Source of the DNA: Peptoniphilus sp.
GTDB taxonomy: Bacteria > Bacillota > Clostridia > Tissierellales > Peptoniphilaceae
Direction: 5' to 3'
Assembly: GCA_029983555.1 (NCBI GenBank)
Contig: JASBZH010000100.1
Location: 1-12,826, forward strand
Length of the DNA: 12,826 nt
This document shows positions 7,375 to 12,826 of this stretch, piece by piece; position 1 is the first letter of the stretch; every line of letters begins with the position of its first letter. The notes under the pieces were generated by a model, which was not told the origin of the DNA, did no database searches, and saw only the letters and a list, made by a program, of their open reading frames with translations. The position numbers and the translations under genes were made by a program.

Positions 7375-8323
7375 AAAATAATATAAAGTACGAAATAACA
7401 CAAAGTATAAGTTGAACTATACAAAATACAAATACTACTTTCTTCTCATGCCAACCTTTGTGTTCAAAATGATGATGTAGTGGAGACATTAAAAATACTC
7501 GTCTACCTGTAGTTTTAAAACTGATAACTTGAATAATGACAGATAGTGTTTCTATAAAGTAAATTCCTCCTGCAAACGGAAGTATTAAAGGTATATTTAA
7601 TAAAACAGCAATTGCTGATATTGCTCCACCAAGTGCCAATGAACCTGTATCTCCCATAAAAACTTTTGCTGGATATTTATTGTAAAGTAAAAATCCTATA
7701 AGCGCTCCCATTAATGCCACACAAAATAGGGAAATTTCAGGTCGATTCATTTTGTTTGCAGCAACAGCAAAAAATCCCAAAGTAATTACAGTAACACTAG
7801 AGGAAAGTCCATCTAAACCATCTGTTAGATTTACTGAATTAACTGTTCCTACAACCACAAAAATAATAAAAGGTATATAAAGCCATCCAAATGAGTAGTA
7901 GTCCTTTAAGAAAGGAATATACTGATCTGTATTAAATTCAGATGAATTATATTGGTAAATTAAAAGTATAACTGCAACTATTATTTGAAGAAGAAGCTTT
8001 TGATATGCTCTAAGACCCAGATTTCTTTTTTTTACTACTTTTATATAATCGTCTATAAAACCAACTATACCGAATGCAAGTGTAGAAAATATTATCATAG
8101 CTACTGATAATTTAAAATTTCCCGCTAAAAGTGTTGTTAAAATAACGGATGTTAAAAATATAACTCCACCAATAGTTGGAGTGCCACTCTTTACTAAGTG
8201 TGATTTAGGCCCATCTTCACGAATACTTTGTCCTGCATGCAATCTTTTAAGTAATGGGATATAAACTTTCCCAAATATTGCAGAAAATATTATTCCCATT
8301 AAAATGCTAATACTATAACTCAT
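7373..8323 (-). CDS. mraY: MraY, phospho-MurNAc-pentapeptide transferase
   Basis: Integral membrane enzyme that transfers phospho-MurNAc-pentapeptide to undecaprenyl phosphate, making lipid I. Seen: 316 residues, near the usual length of Gram-positive members, with about ten hydrophobic segments. Family motifs are all present: SGTPTIGG at 46-53, the D91-D92 pair in GFIDDYIK, NLTDGLDGL at 165-173, FMGDTGSL at 222-229 with D225, and the cytoplasmic PLHHHFE with H283-H285. These cover the magnesium-binding and catalytic residues known for the family, so the enzyme looks intact. ATG at 8323 is preceded by GGAG at a good distance, 12 bases after the PBP stop. In many Firmicutes murE or murF sits just before mraY; here neither does. 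Confidence 0.98.
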   Translation of the reverse strand: MSYSISILMGIIFSAIFGKVYIPLLKRLHAGQSIREDGPKSHLVKSGTPTIGGVIFLTSVILTTLLAGNFKLSVAMIIFSTLAFGIVGFIDDYIKVVKKRNLGLRAYQKLLLQIIVAVILLIYQYNSSEFNTDQYIPFLKDYYSFGWLYIPFIIFVVVGTVNSVNLTDGLDGLSSSVTVITLGFFAVAANKMNRPEISLFCVALMGALIGFLLYNKYPAKVFMGDTGSLALGGAISAIAVLLNIPLILPFAGGIYFIETLSVIIQVISFKTTGRRVFLMSPLHHHFEHKGWHEKKVVFVFCIVQLILCVISYFILF

Positions 8324-8335
8324 CTTATCTCCAGT

Positions 8336-10747
8336 CTAACGATTTTCTTGATTTTTATTTTTTGTGTCTTTTGAATTTTCTAAAGATTTATCGCTATTCT
8401 TATTATTCTCATTTGATTTATTTTTATTTAAATTATTACTATTATTATCTTCTGATTCAGACTCATCTGATCTCTCGTCATAAATTATAGTTACTGTTCC
8501 TCCAATATCTATCTTTTCTCCAGGACGAGGATTTTGAGAAACGTAGTTTCCATCACCTTTGATATTATACTCTAAATTAAGGGAATTTAAAATAGATTGA
8601 ACTTCTTTTTTGGATTTTTTGCTAAAATCAGGGATTACTACAGAGTCCCCATCGTTATTGTTTACTGCAAGATCTATTATTGAATCTTTTAGTACAGAAG
8701 AACCTGCATCTGGGTTTTGATTTAAAACTACACCTAAATCAGATACATCGTTTGGTCCAGTGTTAAATCTAAGTCCTGAGTCTATTATTGCTCTACCAGC
8801 ATCATCAATTAGTTTTCCATACACATTTGGAACTGTGACGTAATCGTCTTTTTCTTCAACTTCTTCAGTTTTTGGAATTCCTAAATAATTTAATGATTGA
8901 GATAGAACTTCTGAAACTACAGGAGCTGCAACAGCTCCCCCTAAAATTGCTTTTTTAGAACTATTTATAACAACAAGTACTGTGAGTTTTGGATCATTTA
9001 AAGGTGCAACTCCGACAAAAGATGAGTTAAAGGCATCTAAATATCCTGTAGGTGTTGCAATATTTGCTGTACCAGATTTACCACCAACAACATAACCTGG
9101 AACTTGAGCTTTTTTACCTGTACCGCTAACTACAACTTCCCTCATCATAGTTTTCATTTTATCAGAAGTGTCCTCAGAAATTACTCTCCTTCTCATCTCA
9201 GTTTTTTTCTTTTCAACAATGTTTCCATTCGCATCTATTATCTCTTTTACAAGAGTAGGCTTATTTAAATATCCCCCATTTGAAATTGCACTAACTGCAT
9301 TTACCAGTTGAAGAGGGGTTACGGCAATTGAGTGACCATAGCTCATTGTGGCAAGTGTAATTGGAGGTATTGTATTTGGATCATTTGGAACTATTCCTAA
9401 AGACTCTCCGTAGAGTTCTATTCCAGTTTTTTGTCCAAAACCAAAAGCGCGAATATACTTTAAAAAGTCTTCAGTTCCAAGTCTTTGTCCAACCTGCACC
9501 ATTGTCATATTGCATGACTGCGCTATGGCATCTTTTAAAGTTTTTCCACCACGCTGAGTCGAAGTACAAGTTAGAGTCTTATCTCCTATTCTCATTGAAC
9601 CATTGCACACAAACTGACTGCTTGGTTGAGCTTTATTTTGCTCTATTGCGGCAGCTGCAGTTATGAGTTTAAAAGTTGATCCTGGTTCATACTGGTCGTT
9701 AATATTGAAATCTCTCCAGTTAGCATACCAGATGTCTTGCTTTTCTTTATTTGTATACTTTTCCCAATTTTTTTCTTGCTCTTCATTTACAGGATCTTTT
9801 GGCTTATTTAGATTGTAGTCATCCTTAGTTGTCATTGCCAAAATTTCACCAGTCATTGTGTCTTGCACAATTATAGAAACAAATGCTGCCTCATTTTCTT
9901 CTTTAGCTTTAATAGCAGCATTTTCAGCAAACTGTTGAATATTTGCATCTATAGAAAGTTCAACTGAATATCCCTCTGTAGGAGCGTAAGTTTCTTCATC
10001 AGTAAGAGGTATCTTGTTAAAAGCATTATCTTTAAGAGAAACATTTTTACCTGGAATTCCAGTTAGTTCTTCATCATAGCTAGCTTCGATTCCATATTGT
10101 CCTACATTTTCATCATTAGTAAATCCTATGATATATGATGCCAAATTATTAAATGGATAGAATCTTCTAGTTACATCATCAAAAGACAACCCAACTAAAT
10201 TTGAATTGTTTCCTTTTGCTTTTTTATTTTCTTCGATAACTTTTGTTCTAAAATCTTTTAGATTTTTAGCTTTGGCTCTATCTACATTTGCTGCAAGTCT
10301 TACAACTTTTTCTCCATCCATTTTTTTACGAATGTCTTTTGTCTTTAATCCCAAAACTGGAGCTATTAACTTTGCGTCTTCATTAAAAAGTTTATCTTTT
10401 CTCTTTTTAAAATCAGAATTAGATTCTTTCTTCTTCTGTGTCAATACTTCAGTATTGTAATAAATATTAGATCTTGTGACATTTACCGCAAGTTCTTTTT
10501 TATTTCTATCGTATATTGTTCCCCTTTTAGAATTTATTACTTCAGTCCTTGTAAGTTGATTTAAAGCTGAAATTGTTAACTCTTCTGACTCAACAATTTG
10601 AATATAAAATAATCTAAAAATGAGAGCTGCAAATAAAAAAGCTAGAACAATAAAAAATAGAAAAATAGACCTATTTGATTTTTTCAGCTTATCTTTAAAT
10701 CTATTTCTATTTTTATTTTTTCTAGCTCTGTCATTAAAATTTTTCAA
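8336..10747 (-). CDS. ftsI: Class B penicillin-binding protein (FtsI/PBP2/SpoVD type) with two PASTA domains
   Basis: Septal D,D-transpeptidase that cross-links glycan strands made by FtsW; beta-lactam target. Seen: 803 residues with a basic cytoplasmic tail, one membrane segment at about 28-48, and a PBP dimerisation domain at about 68-235. The transpeptidase domain spans about 265-620: active-site STFK at 357-360 (S357 nucleophile), SCN at 411-413 and KSGT at 557-560. Two PASTA domains are at about 635-697 and 701-757. A hydrophilic Asn/Lys/Ser/Glu-rich tail, about 758-803, is probably disordered. The architecture resembles SpoVD and PBP2x; which applies depends on whether the organism sporulates, so the symbol is generic. 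The start is TTG at 10747: an in-frame TAA lies immediately before it, no other start codon exists before the membrane segment, and AGGGGGA stands 7 bases upstream. The C-terminus is 12 bases from mraY. Confidence 0.95.
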   Translation of the reverse strand: MKNFNDRARKNKNRNRFKDKLKKSNRSIFLFFIVLAFLFAALIFRLFYIQIVESEELTISALNQLTRTEVINSKRGTIYDRNKKELAVNVTRSNIYYNTEVLTQKKKESNSDFKKRKDKLFNEDAKLIAPVLGLKTKDIRKKMDGEKVVRLAANVDRAKAKNLKDFRTKVIEENKKAKGNNSNLVGLSFDDVTRRFYPFNNLASYIIGFTNDENVGQYGIEASYDEELTGIPGKNVSLKDNAFNKIPLTDEETYAPTEGYSVELSIDANIQQFAENAAIKAKEENEAAFVSIIVQDTMTGEILAMTTKDDYNLNKPKDPVNEEQEKNWEKYTNKEKQDIWYANWRDFNINDQYEPGSTFKLITAAAAIEQNKAQPSSQFVCNGSMRIGDKTLTCTSTQRGGKTLKDAIAQSCNMTMVQVGQRLGTEDFLKYIRAFGFGQKTGIELYGESLGIVPNDPNTIPPITLATMSYGHSIAVTPLQLVNAVSAISNGGYLNKPTLVKEIIDANGNIVEKKKTEMRRRVISEDTSDKMKTMMREVVVSGTGKKAQVPGYVVGGKSGTANIATPTGYLDAFNSSFVGVAPLNDPKLTVLVVINSSKKAILGGAVAAPVVSEVLSQSLNYLGIPKTEEVEEKDDYVTVPNVYGKLIDDAGRAIIDSGLRFNTGPNDVSDLGVVLNQNPDAGSSVLKDSIIDLAVNNNDGDSVVIPDFSKKSKKEVQSILNSLNLEYNIKGDGNYVSQNPRPGEKIDIGGTVTIIYDERSDESESEDNNSNNLNKNKSNENNKNSDKSLENSKDTKNKNQENR

Positions 10748-10754
10748 TTAATGA

Positions 10755-10761
10755 TCCCCCT
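10755..10761 (-). promoter_or_regulatory. Ribosome binding site for the TTG start of the PBP gene
   Basis: AGGGGGA on the minus strand overlaps the ftsL stop TAG and stands 7 bases from TTG 10747-10745. Because TAA directly precedes the TTG in frame, no longer start is possible. Confidence 0.7.
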
Positions 10762-11164
10762 AATCTTTAGTAAAAGATCTCAGTACCGAAACAATTGGAC
10801 TCAAAAATACATTGTAGTTGATATCCCCAATTTTTTCTTCTTCACTTGAGTCTACATATACTATTTGATTTTCTTTGGGATAGACCATTCCAAGTCTATA
10901 CATCGCTTCATCTGCAACTTCAGCAGATGATCTGATCCCTTTTACTTCGCCAGCAAGTGTATTTTTAACTTTAGTTAGTTCTTCAATTTTAGCTTGCTGT
11001 GCTAAAATTTGTCTATCCAAAGAAGCGATTTGTGAATACATAACTATTACTGAAATAAGTACAAATGCAACAATAATCATAGTAAACATAAAAGGCTTAT
11101 TTTTATATTTTTCTTTTCTTCTATTATATCTTTTTTTTACAATCTTATCTGTACTTTTTTTCAT
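10760..11164 (-). CDS. ftsL: FtsL-like cell division protein (septum formation initiator type)
   Basis: Small bitopic protein expected to pair with DivIC/FtsB and FtsQ to activate FtsW-PBP at the septum. Seen: 134 residues with a strongly basic cytoplasmic part (about 1-24), one membrane segment at about 26-43 and a heptad-like helix at about 46-78 (IASLDRQILAQQAKIEELTK). A conserved-looking block follows, ADEAMYRLGMVYPKENQIVYV, at 84-104, as in FtsL/DivIC proteins. The family is short and diverged, so the call rests on this architecture and on the position between rsmH and the PBP gene, where ftsL is normally found. It overlaps the end of rsmH by 20 bases, and its AGAGGT ribosome site lies within rsmH. 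DivIC itself is not in the window. Confidence 0.88.
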   Translation of the reverse strand: MKKSTDKIVKKRYNRRKEKYKNKPFMFTMIIVAFVLISVIVMYSQIASLDRQILAQQAKIEELTKVKNTLAGEVKGIRSSAEVADEAMYRLGMVYPKENQIVYVDSSEEEKIGDINYNVFLSPIVSVLRSFTKD

Positions 11165-12104
11165 TTTTTACCTCTACTTTTTCTGCAATTCGAAGTTTTG
11201 CAGAATGCGACCTGTTATTTATGGCTAATTCTTCTTTAGAAGCAGTAATAGGTTTTCTAGTAATAATTTTCACTTCCTGCTCTTTGTCACAATTACAAAT
11301 AGGAATATTCGGAGGACAAATACAGTCTTTTTCTAAATATTTAAATGCCTCTTTAACAATTCTGTCCTCAAGTGAATGAAAAGATATTATGGCAATTCTC
11401 CCACCTACATTTAAATGATCCACAAACTTGTAAATAGAATTTTTTAAAACATCCAATTCTCCATTTGTTTCTATTCTAAGTGCTTGAAAAGTTCTCTTAG
11501 CAGGATGTGGTCCATTTCGCCTTGCACTAGATGGAATTGCCTTTTTTATAATCTCAACTAAATCAAAAGTAGTTTCAATAACTTTGTCTTTTCTCTCATC
11601 TACTATAAATTTGGCGATTCTAGCGGCCCATTTTTCTTCACCGTAGTCTGAAATTACTCTTTTGAGTTCATCTTCCTGATATGTATTTACAATATCTTTA
11701 GCACTTATGCTAATACTTCTATCCATTCTCATATCAAGAGGAGCATCAAATCTATAGGAAAATCCTCTCTTTGGATTATCAAATTGGTATGAAGATACTC
11801 CAAGATCTAATAAAACACCGTCTATTTTTTCAATTCCAAGTTCATCTAGAGCTTTTTCAAAATTTACGTAGTTATAATTAAATAACTTTACATTGTCAAA
11901 TTCTTTTAATCTTTCTTTTGATTCCTCTATCGCCCTTAAGTCCTGGTCTATTCCGATTAAAAGACCAGTTTTCTCTAATCTTTTACAAATTTCGTAACTG
12001 TGTCCAGCTCCGCCTAGAGTTCCATCTAGATATATTTTATCTTTTCTTATATTTAGTCCATCTAAGACTTCATTTAATAAAACACTTTTGTGATTAAAAT
12101 CCAT
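11145..12104 (-). CDS. rsmH: RsmH (MraW), 16S rRNA m4C1402 N4-methyltransferase
   Basis: SAM-dependent enzyme that methylates N4 of C1402 in the decoding centre of 16S rRNA. Seen: 319 residues, usual length. The SAM-binding motif I DGTLGGAGHS is at 27-36, GIDQD at 51-55, DLGVSS at 100-105, and the RGFSYRFDAPLDMRMD block at 113-128. ISFHSLEDRIVK is at 239-250, and the closing RSHSAKLR is at 298-305. A Cys cluster (C261, C263, C270, C272) matches the CxCPP-P-CxC stretch that I recall from Firmicutes members. ATG at 12104 follows the mraZ stop directly (TAAATG) with only a weak upstream GGAG/AGGG, pointing to coupling with mraZ. The 3' end overlaps ftsL. Confidence 0.98.
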   Translation of the reverse strand: MDFNHKSVLLNEVLDGLNIRKDKIYLDGTLGGAGHSYEICKRLEKTGLLIGIDQDLRAIEESKERLKEFDNVKLFNYNYVNFEKALDELGIEKIDGVLLDLGVSSYQFDNPKRGFSYRFDAPLDMRMDRSISISAKDIVNTYQEDELKRVISDYGEEKWAARIAKFIVDERKDKVIETTFDLVEIIKKAIPSSARRNGPHPAKRTFQALRIETNGELDVLKNSIYKFVDHLNVGGRIAIISFHSLEDRIVKEAFKYLEKDCICPPNIPICNCDKEQEVKIITRKPITASKEELAINNRSHSAKLRIAEKVEVKNEKKYR

Positions 12105-12533
12105 TTATATCCCTAACTCCGACATCTTTTCAGCTAATTCTTCATACGATAGAGCTTCCTCATCGTTATAAGATTTCCAGCTTTCATCTGACCAAATTTC
12201 CGCTCTATTGGCAAGTCCTATAATCACACATTTATCGTCTAAATTTGCATACTTTCGTAGATTTTCAGGAATCAAAACTCTCCCCTGTTTATCCAAAGTA
12301 CAATCCACTGCACCAGAGAAAAAGGTTCTCACAAAAGATCTCACAGTTTTATTTGTCATCGGTAATTCTTTTAATTTATTCTCAATCTTTTCCCACTGAT
12401 CTTTAGGATATAAAAATAAACAGTCATCGAGTCCCTTTGTCATGACAAACACTGACAAATCTTCTCTAAACTTTGATGGAATTGTAATTCGACTTTTTGG
12501 ATCAAGACTGTGTCTGTATTCGCCAATTAACAT
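12105..12533 (-). CDS. mraZ: MraZ, transcriptional regulator of the dcw cluster
   Basis: DNA-binding protein of the SpoVT/AbrB-like fold, known to form ring oligomers and to bind repeats ahead of its own gene. Seen: 142 residues from the chosen start. The two half-domains each have the D-x3-R signature: D11-R15 (DPKSR, then ITIP) and D81-R85 (DKQGR, then VLIP). GEYRHSLD is at 4-11 and a short helical tail ends the protein. The longest frame begins at a GTG four codons earlier (12545), but ATG at 12533 gives the family-typical MLIGEY start and a normal spacer from GTGG at 12545-12542. First gene of the cluster; rsmH begins immediately after its stop. The repeat array just upstream suggests autoregulation. 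Confidence 0.96.
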   Translation of the reverse strand: MLIGEYRHSLDPKSRITIPSKFREDLSVFVMTKGLDDCLFLYPKDQWEKIENKLKELPMTNKTVRSFVRTFFSGAVDCTLDKQGRVLIPENLRKYANLDDKCVIIGLANRAEIWSDESWKSYNDEEALSYEELAEKMSELGI

Positions 12534-12540
12534 TTTATCT

Positions 12541-12590
12541 ACCACTTTATAACATTTTAAACCATTCTATGACATATTCTCCCACCTACG
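12541..12590 (-). promoter_or_regulatory. Five 10-bp-spaced direct repeats ahead of mraZ, candidate MraZ operator
   Basis: Reading the minus strand, RTGK recurs at exactly 10-base steps with T at 12584, 12574, 12564, 12554 and 12544. The 7-mers are TAGGTGG, AATATGT, AGAATGG, AAAATGT and AAAGTGG. Known: MraZ binds TGGGN-like repeats with 5-base gaps in E. coli and AAAGTG(T/G)-type repeats in Mollicutes, both at a 10-bp period. The array covers the predicted transcription start and leader, and the last repeat overlaps the mraZ ribosome site. Only the two outer copies and the middle one keep TGG. Confidence 0.7.
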
Positions 12591-12593
12591 TTT

Positions 12594-12622
12594 ATTTTAC
12601 TACATTACTTCTGTATTTTCCA
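12594..12622 (-). promoter_or_regulatory. Candidate promoter of the mraZ-ftsQ unit
   Basis: The minus strand has TGGAAA (12622-12617), 17 bases, and TAAAAT (12599-12594). The -10 is good and the -35 matches 4 of 6 consensus bases. A start near 12587 would place the repeat array at +1 to about +47. In sequence this AT-rich, other placements are possible. Confidence 0.5.
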
Positions 12623-12826
12623 CCATTTGTGTGAGTTTTTTTAAATCGGGCCTATAGTCCTTTTTAAAGAAATTTTATTAAAAATTTTGATAATTTTATG
12701 ATAAAAATTAAATTGTTTTTAATCTATTAAAGTTAATTTTATGTAACTTATTAAAATAAATATTTAAACTCTAGAAAGTAGTAAATAGATTATTTTTAAT
12801 TTTCTTTTTTAATAAATTTATAAAAT
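12623..12826. other. AT-rich intergenic stretch upstream of mraZ, no gene seen
   Basis: No open frame of useful length or RNA gene is visible on either strand. Bases 12661-12826 are about 9% G+C by hand count, far below the coding parts. The only G/C island is around 12648-12660, where the plus strand can fold GGGC-CTATA-GTCC (one G-T pair) followed by five T. That could be a weak plus-strand terminator, but no plus-strand gene leads into it. The gene to the right lies outside the window. Confidence 0.6.

Noticed and set aside
9361..9666. 101-codon plus-strand open frame opposite the PBP gene
   Set aside because: It is antisense to the transpeptidase core, including the STFK region's neighbourhood, and resembles no protein family.
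12661..12826. AATTTTAT-like short repeats as a replication origin or iteron array
   Set aside because: At about 91% A+T such repeats are expected by chance. I saw no DnaA-box-like TTATCCACA, and spacing is irregular.
1..12826. A novel or undescribed system, mobile element or CRISPR array
   Set aside because: Every gene belongs to a well-known family in a familiar order; no transposase, integrase, toxin pair, spaced repeat array or foreign-looking composition was seen.

Overview
The window is one end of a division and cell wall (dcw) cluster from a low-G+C bacterium of the Firmicutes/Bacillota type. All twelve genes lie on the minus strand, so transcription runs from high to low coordinates. 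Supporting signs are the low G+C, strong AGGAGG-like ribosome sites, a class B penicillin-binding protein with two C-terminal PASTA domains, a DivIB-type FtsQ, and the Gram-positive order mraZ-rsmH-ftsL-pbp-mraY-murD-ftsW-murG-ftsQ-ftsZ. The compact gene set, without murE, murF, murB, murC or ftsA, would fit an anaerobic coccus of the Tissierellia/Peptoniphilaceae kind. That placement is a low-confidence guess from general knowledge, not something the sequence proves.

Layout in the direction of transcription. Bases 12826-12623 are a very AT-rich intergenic stretch with no gene. A candidate promoter (12622-12594) is followed by five 10-bp-spaced direct repeats (12590-12541), which look like the MraZ operator. 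The first transcription unit then runs mraZ, rsmH, ftsL, a FtsI/SpoVD-type PBP, mraY, murD, ftsW, murG and ftsQ. Its genes overlap or are separated by at most 12 bases. A 121-base gap follows, with an 18-bp inverted repeat and a near-consensus promoter, and then ftsZ. A short GC hairpin with a T-run closes ftsZ. Next come nrdR and rarA; rarA runs off the left edge of the window lacking only its stop and probably a few residues.

How the genes work together. MraZ is the cluster's own regulator and RsmH methylates 16S rRNA. MurD, MraY and MurG make UDP-MurNAc-L-Ala-D-Glu, lipid I and lipid II. FtsW polymerises lipid II at the septum and the PBP cross-links the strands. FtsL and FtsQ/DivIB form the membrane complex that controls FtsW-PBP, and FtsZ is the cytoplasmic ring that places it. 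NrdR (repressor of ribonucleotide reductase genes) and RarA (replication-fork maintenance ATPase) link the 3' end of the cluster to DNA synthesis.

I found no mobile element, CRISPR array, RNA gene or novel system. The points worth a second look are regulatory: the MraZ-type repeat array that overlaps the mraZ ribosome site, the separate ftsZ promoter abutted by an inverted repeat, the terminator before nrdR, the missing ftsA and mur genes, and several start codons that differ from the longest open frame (ftsZ, murD, mraZ) or are TTG (murG, PBP).
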